Origin: Roseivivax sediminis
Lineage (GTDB): Bacteria; Pseudomonadota; Alphaproteobacteria; Rhodobacterales; Rhodobacteraceae
Length of the DNA: 64,000 nucleotides
Assembly (NCBI RefSeq): GCF_900112685.1
Contig: NZ_FOMS01000008.1
Location: 124,001 to 188,000, forward strand
Reading direction: 5' to 3'
Shown here: piece after piece, positions 25,048-33,343 of the stretch
Layout: the number at the start of each line of letters is the position of its first letter
Position numbering within the stretch: the first letter of the stretch is position 1
The notes under the pieces: generated by a model
Told to the model about the DNA's origin: nothing
Database searches by the model: none
Seen by the model: only the letters and a program-made list of their open reading frames with translations
Program-made: the position numbers and the translations under genes

Positions 25048-26064
25048 TTAGCGGAACGGCGGCGCGTACATCAGGCCGCCATCGGTCCATTGCGCGTTCA
25101 GACCGCGGGCCAGGCCGATCGGGGTCGACTCGCCGATGTTCTTGGCGAAGATCTCGCCGTAATTGCCGTTGGCCTTGATTGCCCGGTACGCCCAGTCGGC
25201 GTCGAGGCCGAGCATCTCGCCGAGATTGCCCTCGGTGCCGAGGATGCGGTTGATCTCCGGGCTCTCGGTTCCGGCCTTCATCTCGTCGATATTGGCCGAG
25301 GTGATGCCAAGCTCTTCGGCCGCGATCAGCGCGTTCAGGGTCCAGCGCACCACGTCGCCCCATTCGTTGTCGCCGTGGCGCACGAGCGGGCCGAGCGGCT
25401 CCTTGGAGATGATCTCGGGCAGGATGACGTGATCGCCCGGCGTCTCGAAGGCGGCGCGCGTCGCGGCGAGGCCGGAGGCGTCGGTGGTGTAGACGTCACA
25501 GGCGCCGGCAATGTACTGCTGCTGCGCCTCGGCGTTGGTCTCGATCGGGACCGGCTCGTAGTCCATGTTGTTCTTGCGGAAGTAGTCCGCGAGGTTGAGC
25601 TCGGTGGTGGTGCCGGTCTGGATGCAGACCGTCGCGCCGCTGAGCTCCCGGGCGGAGCTGACGCCCAGCTCCTTTGGGATCATGAAGCCCTGGCCGTCGT
25701 AGTAGTTGATGCCGGCGAACTCGAACTTGAGGTCGACGTCGCGGGTGAAGGTCCAGGTGGTGTTCCGCGCCAGCATGTCGATCTCCCCCGAAGAGAGCGC
25801 GGTGAAACGGGTCTTGCCGGTCGTGGGCACGAATTCGACGGATTGCGGATCCTCGAGGACCGCCGCGGCGACAGCGCGGCACACCGCGACGTCGAAGCCC
25901 GACCAGTCCCCGTTGGCGTCCGGCGCGGCAAAGCCGACGAGTCCCGTGGTCACGCCGCAATTGAGCGTGCCCCGGTCCTGCACATCGGACAGCGTCTGCG
26001 CCCCGGCGGCGCCAGCGGCCATCGCGGCCAGGGTCATCGTGCCGAGGATGACAGATGTTTTCAT
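25048..26064 (-). CDS. aapJ: General L-amino-acid ABC transporter, periplasmic binding protein
   Basis: A 338-residue solute-binding protein. Residues 1-22 are a Sec signal peptide ending AGAAGA. The mature part starts TLSDVQDRGTLNCGVTTGLV and has the family 3 signature GFDVAVCRAVAAAV, then cysteines that pair in AapJ/BztA proteins (NCGV, VCRA, VCIQ, GACD). Start at 26064 is fixed by the signal peptide; the open frame upstream is not coding. First gene of aapJQMP, which imports a broad set of L-amino acids, notably glutamate/glutamine and aspartate types. Confidence 0.95.
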   Translation of the reverse strand: MKTSVILGTMTLAAMAAGAAGAQTLSDVQDRGTLNCGVTTGLVGFAAPDANGDWSGFDVAVCRAVAAAVLEDPQSVEFVPTTGKTRFTALSSGEIDMLARNTTWTFTRDVDLKFEFAGINYYDGQGFMIPKELGVSSARELSGATVCIQTGTTTELNLADYFRKNNMDYEPVPIETNAEAQQQYIAGACDVYTTDASGLAATRAAFETPGDHVILPEIISKEPLGPLVRHGDNEWGDVVRWTLNALIAAEELGITSANIDEMKAGTESPEINRILGTEGNLGEMLGLDADWAYRAIKANGNYGEIFAKNIGESTPIGLARGLNAQWTDGGLMYAPPFR

Positions 26065-26263
26065 AAGAACCTCTTCCTGTTTATGCGCCGCCCTTTGGTG
26101 TGGCGGTTCGCGCGTCCCGAAACGGGGGCCGGTCCGAAAGTCGAAGGCCCCCTCCCAGTGCGCCCGAGTGTGGGCGCATTCCTTCGAAGGCGTCAAGGCA
26201 AAGCGCCCCGGTTCTGCCTGCGTTTTCCGCATCTGCCGCAACGGCGGGCAGGTCCGCGCAGGG

Positions 26264-26977
26264 CTATTCGGCGCGCGCCAGCGCCAGGAATCTCACCGCA
26301 TCGAGGAACGCCCCGCGCTTCTTCGCCGCGACATCCGCGGCCTCCTCGTCGGCGCCCCAAAGCTCTTCCTGCCAGGTCTCGTCGATGCGGGACGCGGCCC
26401 AGAGCGCCTCGGGATCGTGCGCGCCGCGCTCCGCCGCCAGCCCGATCACCAGCGACCCGCTGAGCGACACGAGATCGTGAAACGCCGTCAGATCGAAGGC
26501 GTCCAGGGCGTGGACTTCCCGGCGCAGCCGCGCCAGCGCCTCGGGATCCTGCGCTTCGTGCATGATCCCGGTCCGTGGCGACAGCCGCGCACCGAACGTA
26601 TCGCCAGCCCAGTCGAGCAGCGGATCCCACGCCGCCGCCTGCCGCGACACGAGCTCCGCCGGCGCCTCCGCGCGGTAGCAAAGAAGATCGCTGTCGCCGT
26701 AATCGGCCAGCATGTCCGCCACCTCGGCGTGCTGCACGCGCACCCGGTCGATCGCGGCGTTCGCGCCGCGCGTGACCGGCATCGACATCGGGTCGATCCG
26801 CTCGCCCTGCGCCCGCCATTCGGCGGCCACCGCCTCGGCCATGGCCCGGCTCGGCACCACCAGCGGCGCCTTGGACGGCGTCTTCACCGCACGCCCGTCC
26901 AGCTCCACCGAATGCCCGGCGCCCTGCGCCACCGCCTCCGCAGCCGTCCAGAACCGTTTCGCTGCCCACTCGCTCAT
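26264..26977 (-). CDS. ATP12-family F1-ATPase assembly chaperone
   Basis: A 237-residue protein of the ATP12 family, which in mitochondria binds the alpha subunit of F1-ATPase before assembly. Features: WAAKRFWTAAEAVAQGAGHS near the N terminus, the VKTPSKAPLVVPSRAMAEAV segment, RMD-type SMPVTRGANAAIDRV, and the acidic GDSDLLCYRAEAP patch in the middle. Common in alphaproteobacteria and usually found, as here, near rluC and a HAD phosphatase. Separated from the HAD gene by 126 bp that contain a repeat element. Confidence 0.88.
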   Translation of the reverse strand: MSEWAAKRFWTAAEAVAQGAGHSVELDGRAVKTPSKAPLVVPSRAMAEAVAAEWRAQGERIDPMSMPVTRGANAAIDRVRVQHAEVADMLADYGDSDLLCYRAEAPAELVSRQAAAWDPLLDWAGDTFGARLSPRTGIMHEAQDPEALARLRREVHALDAFDLTAFHDLVSLSGSLVIGLAAERGAHDPEALWAASRIDETWQEELWGADEEAADVAAKKRGAFLDAVRFLALARAE

Positions 26978-27025
26978 GTCAGCCTCTCCCGCGGGCCCGG
27001 CGCCATCCGCGCCCGCCCCCTGGTT

Positions 27026-27065
27026 TCATCTGCCCGAAAATATCCCCGCCGGAGGCTCCTCCGGC
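27026..27065 (-). repeat. Intergenic repeat, copy 2 (hairpin plus AT core)
   Basis: In minus-strand reading: hairpin GCCGGAGG / CCTCCGGC (27048-27065) then the core GGGATATTTTCGGGCAGATG (27027-27046). The same core occurs at 41497-41516. Lies 38 bp downstream of the HAD gene stop. Confidence 0.8.
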
Positions 27066-27103
27066 ACCGCCTGGCGCCTCCGCCGGGCCGAACGCGCCCC
27101 CGG

Positions 27104-27781
27104 TCACGCCGCCGCCCAGACGGCGCCAAGCGCTTCCGGCAGCGCGCCGATCTCGTCGATCACGACATCGGCAGCCCCCAGCCGCGCCGCCGCGTGATAC
27201 CCCCAACTCACTCCGATGGCACGGAGGCCCGAGGCCCGCGCCATCTCCATGTCGAAGGAGGTGTCGCCGACCATCGCCGCCCGGCCCGCCGCGACACCTG
27301 TCTCGGACAGGGCCGCCTGCAGCATCGCCGGATGCGGCTTCGACGGATGATCGTCCGCGCATTGCAGCGTCACGAACAGCTCGCGCAGGCCGTGCCCGTC
27401 CAGCAGCTTGTCGAGCCCGCGCCGCGACTTGCCCGTCGCCACGCCCAGAAGCGTCCAGGGTTCGGCATGAAGCCTCTCCAGCATCGCCCGCACGCCGGGA
27501 TAAAGCGGCGAGGACTGCGCAACCCCGCCCGCGCGGCGCAGGTCGACATAGGCATCCTTGTAGGCCTCCACCATCGCGGACCGTTCCGCCGGCGCCGCCT
27601 CGGGCACCAGCGCGGCGAAGGCGTCCGGCAGCGACAGCCCGACGATGCCGAGGACCTCCGACCGCGTCGGCACCGGGCGGCCGGCGGCGCCGAATGCCTG
27701 CCCCATCGCCGCCAGAATGTCGCCCTGGCTGTCGACCAGAGTGCCGTCCACGTCGAAGACGATGAGGCGCAGCTCGCTCAT
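27104..27781 (-). CDS. HAD-IA family hydrolase (phosphoglycolate-phosphatase-like)
   Basis: A 225-residue haloacid-dehalogenase superfamily phosphatase. Motif I is FDVDGT with the nucleophile Asp10 and Asp12, motif II lies in GVATGKS, the motif III lysine is in HPSKPHPAML, and motif IV is GDTSFDMEMA. A helical cap (residues 20-85) marks the subclass IA. Substrate unknown; phosphoglycolate or another small phosphate is plausible. It starts inside the rluC stop codon (ATGA at 27778-27781). Confidence 0.88.
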   Translation of the reverse strand: MSELRLIVFDVDGTLVDSQGDILAAMGQAFGAAGRPVPTRSEVLGIVGLSLPDAFAALVPEAAPAERSAMVEAYKDAYVDLRRAGGVAQSSPLYPGVRAMLERLHAEPWTLLGVATGKSRRGLDKLLDGHGLRELFVTLQCADDHPSKPHPAMLQAALSETGVAAGRAAMVGDTSFDMEMARASGLRAIGVSWGYHAAARLGAADVVIDEIGALPEALGAVWAAA

Positions 27782-28821
27782 TCTACGTCCTCGAACGGAT
27801 CGGTTGGCACGTCGCCGGGCGCCCAGCCCACTGTCTCCCAAGTCCGCGCCATGTGGTCCGGCAGCGGCGCGGTCACGGTGATCCGCGCGCCGGTGACCGG
27901 ATGGGTGATCGACAGCGTCCGCGCATGCAGGTGCAGTTTGCGGCTGATCTCGCCTCCCAGCTGCGCGCCCCAGCCGTCGCCGAGGTTCTCCTGCCCCGAA
28001 CCGCCGTACTTGCCGTCGCCCACGATCGGATGGCCAAGCTCGGCCATGTGCGCGCGCAGCTGGTGGGTGCGGCCCGTCACCGGCACCATCGCCACCCAGG
28101 CCGCGCGCTTGGCGAGGCTTGTGAGCACCGCGTAATCGGTCGTCGCGTTCTTCGCGCCCTCGGTGCGCGGCACCTCGTCGGGATGCAGGCACAGCATCTT
28201 CTCGCCCTCGCCGCCCTTGCCGTGGCCCGGCGCCTTCACGAGGCCGTAGCGGATCGTGCCCATGTTCGGCTGCGGCACGCCTGCGACCGCCGCCCAGTAG
28301 ATCTTGCGCGTCTCGCGTGCCCGGAACGCCTCTGCCAGATCCTTGGCCACCGCCCGCGTCCGCGCCAGCAGCAGCACCCCCGACGTGTCCTTGTCGAGCC
28401 GGTGGACAAGCCGCGGCCGTTCGTCCAACCCGAACATCAGCGCCTCGGACATCCCGTCGACATGGCGCGTCTGCTTCGATCCGCCCTGCGTCGGCAGGCC
28501 GGGCGGCTTGTTGAGCGCGATGATGTGCTCGTCGCGGAACAGCACCGCGGCGCGGATCATCTCCGCGTCCCTGTCGGTCACGGTCGGCTTGGGGCGCGAG
28601 GCGACCTCGCCCGGCTCGGGGATCGGCGGGATGCGCACCTGCATTCCGGTCTCGAGACGGTGAGAGCCCTTCACCCGGCCGCCGTCGACCCGCAGCTCGC
28701 CCTTGCGGCACATCTTCTCGATCCGGCCCTGCGCGAGGTGCGGGAACAATCGCTTGAGCCAGCGGTCGAGCCGCTGGTCGCCCTCGCCCGGCCCCACGGT
28801 CACGGTCTGAACGCCGCTCAT
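27778..28821 (-). CDS. RluA-family pseudouridine synthase (RluC-like)
   Basis: A 347-residue enzyme forming pseudouridine in 23S rRNA. The N-terminal S4 RNA-binding domain spans residues 15-65 (RLDRWLKRLFPHLAQGRIEK), and the catalytic domain has HRLDKDTSGVLLLAR with the nucleophile Asp143, plus GRTHQLRAHMAELGHPIVGD. Length and S4 domain suit RluC, which modifies U955/2504/2580; the exact sites are inferred. Overlaps crcB by four bases and the HAD gene by four bases, so it is the middle of a coupled operon. Confidence 0.9.
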   Translation of the reverse strand: MSGVQTVTVGPGEGDQRLDRWLKRLFPHLAQGRIEKMCRKGELRVDGGRVKGSHRLETGMQVRIPPIPEPGEVASRPKPTVTDRDAEMIRAAVLFRDEHIIALNKPPGLPTQGGSKQTRHVDGMSEALMFGLDERPRLVHRLDKDTSGVLLLARTRAVAKDLAEAFRARETRKIYWAAVAGVPQPNMGTIRYGLVKAPGHGKGGEGEKMLCLHPDEVPRTEGAKNATTDYAVLTSLAKRAAWVAMVPVTGRTHQLRAHMAELGHPIVGDGKYGGSGQENLGDGWGAQLGGEISRKLHLHARTLSITHPVTGARITVTAPLPDHMARTWETVGWAPGDVPTDPFEDVE

Positions 28822-29192
28822 GTCAAGCTCCGCGCACAAAGAAGGCCCGCGGCCAGCGCCGCGAGCGAAAGGGCCACGGAGCCTGCGACGTAGGCGGCGG
28901 CCGCCCCGGCCGCGCCGCGTTCGTAAAGCGTCACCGCGTCGAGAGAGAAGGCCGAGAACGTGGTGAACCCGCCGAGCAGCCCGGTCATCAGCAGCGGCGC
29001 GGCGCGGTTGGCGCCGAAATGCCCCAGCGCCACCACCAGAACGCCCATGGCGAAGGAGCCGGCAACGTTGACGATAACCGTGCCCCAGGGAAAGCCGGGC
29101 CCCAGCGCGCGCATCGCCGCGGCGCCGGTGAGATAGCGCGCCACGGCGCCCATGGCGCCGCCCGCGGCGACCTGGAGAAGGGTGAAGCTCAT
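28818..29192 (-). CDS. crcB: Fluoride channel CrcB (Fluc)
   Basis: A 124-residue membrane protein with four hydrophobic helices. The family core GGFTTFSAFSLDAV is present, and GAVARYLTGAA near the N terminus fits the first helix break. It forms a dual-topology dimer that exports fluoride. No crcB fluoride riboswitch is apparent in the 135 bp upstream, but the divergent aminotransferase shares that gap. First gene of crcB-rluC-HAD. Confidence 0.93.
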   Translation of the reverse strand: MSFTLLQVAAGGAMGAVARYLTGAAAMRALGPGFPWGTVIVNVAGSFAMGVLVVALGHFGANRAAPLLMTGLLGGFTTFSAFSLDAVTLYERGAAGAAAAYVAGSVALSLAALAAGLLCARSLT

Positions 29193-29327
29193 GGCATGCG
29201 CATGTCGGCCCGCGCTGCGCGAGAGTCAAGCGCGGGCGCCCTTGCCAGACGCCCCGCCGCGGGTGCAAGACTCCTGTCGACAGGCCGGCGCGCGCCCGGC
29301 CCGCCCCCCTGCGCAAGGAGCCCCGCG

Positions 29328-30719
29328 ATGGACGGCACGCTTTCGGCCAACGACCTCAGCCACATCGTCACCGCCGACAAGGCGCATGTCTGGCACCACC
29401 TCAGCCAGCACAAGCCGTGGGAGACGTCGGACCCCAACATCCTCATCGAGGGCAAGGGCATGCGCGTCTGGAACCAGGCGGGCAAAGAGCATCTCGACGC
29501 GGTGTCGGGCGCGGTCTGGACGGTGAACGTGGGCTACGGGCGCGAGCGCATCGCGAAAGCGGTCTACGACCAGATCCTCAAGATGAACTACTTCGCCGGC
29601 GCCTCGGGCACCGTTCCCGGCGCGCTCTTCGCCGAGAAGCTGATCGGAAAGATGCCGGGGATGAGCCGGGTCTATTACTGCAACTCGGGGAGCGAGGCGA
29701 ACGAGAAGGCGTTCAAGATGGTCCGCCAGATCGCGCACAAGCGGTATGGCGGCAAGAAGCACAAGATCCTCTTCCGCGACCGCGACTACCACGGCACCAC
29801 CATCGGATGCCTCTCGGCCGGCGGGCAGGACGAGCGCAACGAACAATACGGCCCCTTCGCGCCGGGTTTCGTGCGGGTGCCGCACTGCCTCGAATACCGC
29901 CGGCACGAACAGGACGGCGCGCCCGAGGACAATTACGGCGAATGGGCCGCCGACCAGATCGAGAAGGTGATCCTCGCCGAGGGGCCGGACACCGTGGGCG
30001 CGCTCTGCCTCGAGCCGGTGACCGCCGGCGGCGGCGTCATCGCCCCGCCCGAGGGCTACTGGCCGCGCGTGCAGGAGATCTGCCGCAAGTACGACATCCT
30101 TCTGCACATCGACGAGGTCGTCTGCGGGGTCGGCCGCACCGGCACCTGGTTCGGCTACCAGCATTACGGGGTGGAGCCCGACATGGTCACGATGGCCAAG
30201 GGCGTGGCGTCTGGCTACGCGGCCATCGCGTGCCTCGTGACGACCGAAGGCGTGTTCGACCTCTTCAAATCGGACGAGACCGATCCGATGGATTATTTCC
30301 GCGACATCTCCACCTTCGGCGGCTGCACCGCGGGTCCGGCAGCGGCGATCGAGAACATGGCGATCATCGAGGATGAGAACCTCTTGCAGAACACCACCGA
30401 CATGGGCGCCTACATGCTGGACCGCCTGGGCGAGCTGAAGGAGCGGCACGCCATCGTCGGCGACGTGCGCGGCAAGGGCCTGTTCCTCGGGGCGGAGCTG
30501 GTGACGGACCGTGACACCAAGGACCCCGTCGAGGAGGCGCGCGTGAAGGCTGTGGTCGGCGACTGCATGGCGCAGGGCGTGATCATCGGCGCGACCAACC
30601 GGTCTGTGCCGGGCCGCAACAACACGCTCTGCTTCTCACCGGCGCTGATCGCCACGAAGGACGACATCGACGAGATCGTGTCGGCAGTGGACGGCGCGCT
30701 CGGCCGCGTTTTCGGCTGA
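29328..30719 (+). CDS. Class III aminotransferase, probable taurine--pyruvate aminotransferase
   Basis: A 463-residue fold-type I PLP enzyme. Key parts: YYCNSGSEANEKAFKMVRQI (phosphate-binding loop), FRDRDYHGTT, IDEVVCGVGRTG with the PLP-ring Asp, and the Schiff-base lysine in TMAKGVASGYAAIA. The N terminus (HVWHHLSQHKPWE) and FGGCTAGPAAAIENM resemble taurine:pyruvate aminotransferase of Rhodobacterales closely, in my memory, which would yield sulfoacetaldehyde and alanine. No xsc, ald or taurine transporter is adjacent, so another omega-amine donor is possible. ATG at 29328 with AAGGAG upstream. Confidence 0.8.
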   Translation: MDGTLSANDLSHIVTADKAHVWHHLSQHKPWETSDPNILIEGKGMRVWNQAGKEHLDAVSGAVWTVNVGYGRERIAKAVYDQILKMNYFAGASGTVPGALFAEKLIGKMPGMSRVYYCNSGSEANEKAFKMVRQIAHKRYGGKKHKILFRDRDYHGTTIGCLSAGGQDERNEQYGPFAPGFVRVPHCLEYRRHEQDGAPEDNYGEWAADQIEKVILAEGPDTVGALCLEPVTAGGGVIAPPEGYWPRVQEICRKYDILLHIDEVVCGVGRTGTWFGYQHYGVEPDMVTMAKGVASGYAAIACLVTTEGVFDLFKSDETDPMDYFRDISTFGGCTAGPAAAIENMAIIEDENLLQNTTDMGAYMLDRLGELKERHAIVGDVRGKGLFLGAELVTDRDTKDPVEEARVKAVVGDCMAQGVIIGATNRSVPGRNNTLCFSPALIATKDDIDEIVSAVDGALGRVFG

Positions 30720-30796
30720 AGGCCGCCGCGGGCGTCAGGCGCTGCGCCTTGGCACCGAGCCGCGCATCGACGGGCCGTGGATCGGCGATCCCGACC

Positions 30797-30831
30797 GCCG
30801 AGCGGCAGCGCTTTTTGGCTGCCAGCTCGGC
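30797..30831. other. Long hairpin in the gap after the aminotransferase gene
   Basis: GCCGAGC-GGCAGC pairs with GCTGCC-a-GCTCGGC (30797-30809, 30818-30831) with one bulged A and the loop GCTTTTTG. It is 77 bp after the aminotransferase stop in a 273-bp gap otherwise without an ORF. No T-tail follows on either side; it may be a transcript-end structure or part of a small RNA. Confidence 0.4.
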
Positions 30832-30949
30832 AAGACCTCTGAGCATTGCGCGAAGCGTCACCAAATCGCCGGTCCGGGGGCGGCCCGGCGATGCGCGGCG
30901 GCCTGACGGCCTTGATCCCGCGCGGGCAATGATCACGCCGCGTGAAGAG

Positions 30950-30973
30950 GCGCCCCCCCTCGCGGGGAGGCGC
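30950..30973 (-). terminator. Possible terminator of the BCCT transporter gene
   Basis: On the minus strand, GCGCC-T-CCCC / GGGG...GGCGC folds around GCGA, 19 bp after the transporter stop, followed by TCTTCACG. It contains one bulge and the tail is short. Confidence 0.4.
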
Positions 30974-30992
30974 TATCGCCATTAGAGGATCG

Positions 30993-32678
30993 TTATTCGC
31001 CCGGTGCAGGCGCCGCTGTCGGCGCCGCCCGCGGCTGGTCGTAGGAGGACACAGCGTTCTCCTCCTCGTGCAGGTCCGAGGGCTTCGGCCGCGGCCCGAC
31101 GGTGATGTAGTCGATATCCTCGGCCAGAAGCCCCATGATCAGCGACGGGATCATCAGGAACACCAGGCAGAACACCGGCAGACCGACCACCGTGATCACC
31201 TGCTGCAGCGCAGTCAGACCCGCCTGCCCAGCCAGCACGATCAGCAGGATCGCGATTGTGCCCTCCGCGATCCCCCAGAACAGCCGTTGCTGCACCGGGC
31301 CGGCCTCCGCCTCGCCGGTGCAGAGCATGTCGACCACCAGCGACGCGGAGTCCGATGAGGTGGCGAAGAAGATCGCCACGACGATCACCGCAAAGCCCTG
31401 CAGGAAGGTCGCGAATGGGAAATTGTCGAGGAAGGCGAACATCGCCAGCGGGATCGAGTCCGACACCGCCTGGCTGAGTTGCCCGGCGGCATCTCCGAGC
31501 TGCTCGCGCGCCTCGGGGCCGATCCCGTCGAAGCCCATCGCCTGCCAGCCGAAGATCGCGAACCACACCAGCGTGAAGAACGATGGCGCCAGGAGCACAC
31601 CCATCACGAACTCGCGGATCGTCCGCCCGTAGGAGATCCGCGCGACGAACAGCCCCATGAACGGCGACCAGGTCACGGTCCACGCCCAGTAGAAGACCGT
31701 CCAAGATCCCTGCCAGCCCCATCCGTCCGTCGACGGGTCGCGGTCGGCCATCATGTCGTTCCAGAACGCCAGCCGTGGCAGATTCGACAGGTAGAGCCCC
31801 GCCGTTTCCACGATCCCGCGCAGCAGGAACAGGGTCGACCCCGCGATCAGAACGAAGATCATCAGCGCCACCGCCATGCCGATATTGAGGTTCGACAGGA
31901 ACCGCACCCCGCTGTCGAGCCCGGCGACGATGGACATCACGGCCACCGCAGTCAGCACGGCGATGATGACGATCTGCACGAAGGGCCCGTCACCGGTGCC
32001 CATCAGTTCGTTCAGGCCCGCGGCGACCTGGCTCGACCCCAGGCCGAGCGACACCGCGACGCCGAAGAGCGTGCCGAGGATGGCAACCACGTCAATGGTC
32101 TTGCCGACCGGGCCGTGAATTCCTTCCTTCAACAGCGGATAGAAGACGGAACTGACCCGCACCGGCAGCTTGTAGCGGTAGATGAAATAGGCAAAGGCCA
32201 GCCCCGGCAGCGTGAAGATCGTCCAGGTGTGCAGCCCCAGGTGGTAAAGCGCGATGGAAATGGCGTCCTGCGCCGCCTCGACCGAATGCGGCTCGACCCC
32301 CGGGAAGGGGGGCGTTGCGAAATGGCTCATCGGTTCGGCCACGCCCCAGAACATCAGCACCGTGCCGATGCCGCCGGCAAAGAGCATCGTGAACCACGAG
32401 ATGTTGCCGTAGTCGGGTATCGCATCGCGCCCGCCGAGGCGCACATGGCCATAGCGGCTCATCGACACCCAGATCAGAAAGCCCAGCCAGACGTTCACGC
32501 CGAGAATGAAGAACCAGCCGAGATGCGCGACGATCCAGGCCCGCGCCGCCGCGAAGCCGTCTCCGATCGGCCCTGGAAACAGCACGAGGAGGAAGGCGAA
32601 AACCACCATGAAGGCAGCCGCCGAGAAGAAAATGACGGGGTCGGTCTTCAGTCCGAACCGGCGGGCGAGTTCTTCCAT
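30993..32678 (-). CDS. BCCT family betaine/choline/carnitine-type transporter
   Basis: A 561-residue carrier with twelve predicted membrane helices. The BCCT signature is clear: GSWTVFYWAWTVTWSPFMGL (aromatic substrate box in helix 8), SRYGHVRLGG and WFTMLFAGGIGTVLMFWGVA. The soluble C-terminal tail (about 40 residues) is short and acidic. It takes up quaternary ammonium osmolytes such as glycine betaine or choline, or DMSP, with Na+ or H+; which one cannot be told. ATG at 32678 has AAAGGAGAGGG upstream. Monocistronic by spacing. Confidence 0.92.
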   Translation of the reverse strand: MEELARRFGLKTDPVIFFSAAAFMVVFAFLLVLFPGPIGDGFAAARAWIVAHLGWFFILGVNVWLGFLIWVSMSRYGHVRLGGRDAIPDYGNISWFTMLFAGGIGTVLMFWGVAEPMSHFATPPFPGVEPHSVEAAQDAISIALYHLGLHTWTIFTLPGLAFAYFIYRYKLPVRVSSVFYPLLKEGIHGPVGKTIDVVAILGTLFGVAVSLGLGSSQVAAGLNELMGTGDGPFVQIVIIAVLTAVAVMSIVAGLDSGVRFLSNLNIGMAVALMIFVLIAGSTLFLLRGIVETAGLYLSNLPRLAFWNDMMADRDPSTDGWGWQGSWTVFYWAWTVTWSPFMGLFVARISYGRTIREFVMGVLLAPSFFTLVWFAIFGWQAMGFDGIGPEAREQLGDAAGQLSQAVSDSIPLAMFAFLDNFPFATFLQGFAVIVVAIFFATSSDSASLVVDMLCTGEAEAGPVQQRLFWGIAEGTIAILLIVLAGQAGLTALQQVITVVGLPVFCLVFLMIPSLIMGLLAEDIDYITVGPRPKPSDLHEEENAVSSYDQPRAAPTAAPAPGE

Positions 32679-32871
32679 TGTCCCTCTCCTTTGGCAAAAA
32701 ACGACAGCACAAGAAAAAGGGATACTTGGAAAACTGAGTGTCGCTGCGTCAAGTCGGCAAAACCCCGCCAACAGGCCCCGGTTCCCGGTCAATAGAAAAG
32801 ATTCCGCCAGGAGACGGCGCCCGCGCGCCCGGCGCACAATACCGTGGCGGCCCGGCCTGATCGCGCGTCGG

Positions 32872-32901
32872 AAACGAAAAAGGCCGCCCGAGGGGGCGGC
32901 C
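32872..32901 (-). terminator. Rho-independent terminator of the HU gene
   Basis: Stem GGCCGCCC / GGGCGGCC (32882-32889, 32894-32901) with a four-base loop; on the minus strand followed by TTTTTCGTTTCC. 26 bp after the HU stop codon. Confidence 0.9.
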
Positions 32902-32927
32902 CGATATAGCTTGACGCGAGGTGCGCC

Positions 32928-33215
32928 TCAGCCGTTCACGCTGTCCTTGAGCGCCTTGGCCACGGTCACCTTGACCTGCTTGTCGGCTTCTTTCTTGAAC
33001 TGCTCGCCGGTGGCGGGGTTGCGCACCATGCGCTCGGGGCGTTCGCGGCAATAGATCTTGCCCACGCCCGGGAGCGTCACCGCGCCGCCATCTGCGACTT
33101 CCTTGGTGATGATGTCCGTCAGCGCGTCGAGAGCGGCCCCGGCCGTCTTCTTGTCACTGCCCATTTCATCGGCCAGTGCAGCCACGAGCTGCGTCTTCGT
33201 CATTGCCTTCGCCAT
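32928..33215 (-). CDS. HU family DNA-binding protein
   Basis: A 95-residue histone-like protein that bends DNA and compacts the nucleoid. The helical dimer part is TKTQLVAALADEMGSDKKTA, and the beta-arm region is GVGKIYCRERPERMVRNPATGE, where Pro and Arg at the arm tip are conserved. Start at 33215 has an AGGAGACC-AGGAAAA stretch upstream; a longer in-frame ATG at 33239 is less likely. Single gene with its own terminator. Confidence 0.95.
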   Translation of the reverse strand: MAKAMTKTQLVAALADEMGSDKKTAGAALDALTDIITKEVADGGAVTLPGVGKIYCRERPERMVRNPATGEQFKKEADKQVKVTVAKALKDSVNG

Positions 33216-33343
33216 TTTTCCTGGTCTCCTTGCCGCCACATCTCTTGGGCTAGATCGCGCCGAATAAACTCATTCCTGAGGGAAAACACAAGATATTGAG
33301 GAATACCAGCGAGGAGTGAAGCGGAATGTCGCGAGGCTTCGCT

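Noticed and set aside
29193-29327. Fluoride riboswitch before crcB
   Set aside because: The gap is GC-rich and I see none of the short conserved fluoride-motif sequences that I could defend; left uncalled.
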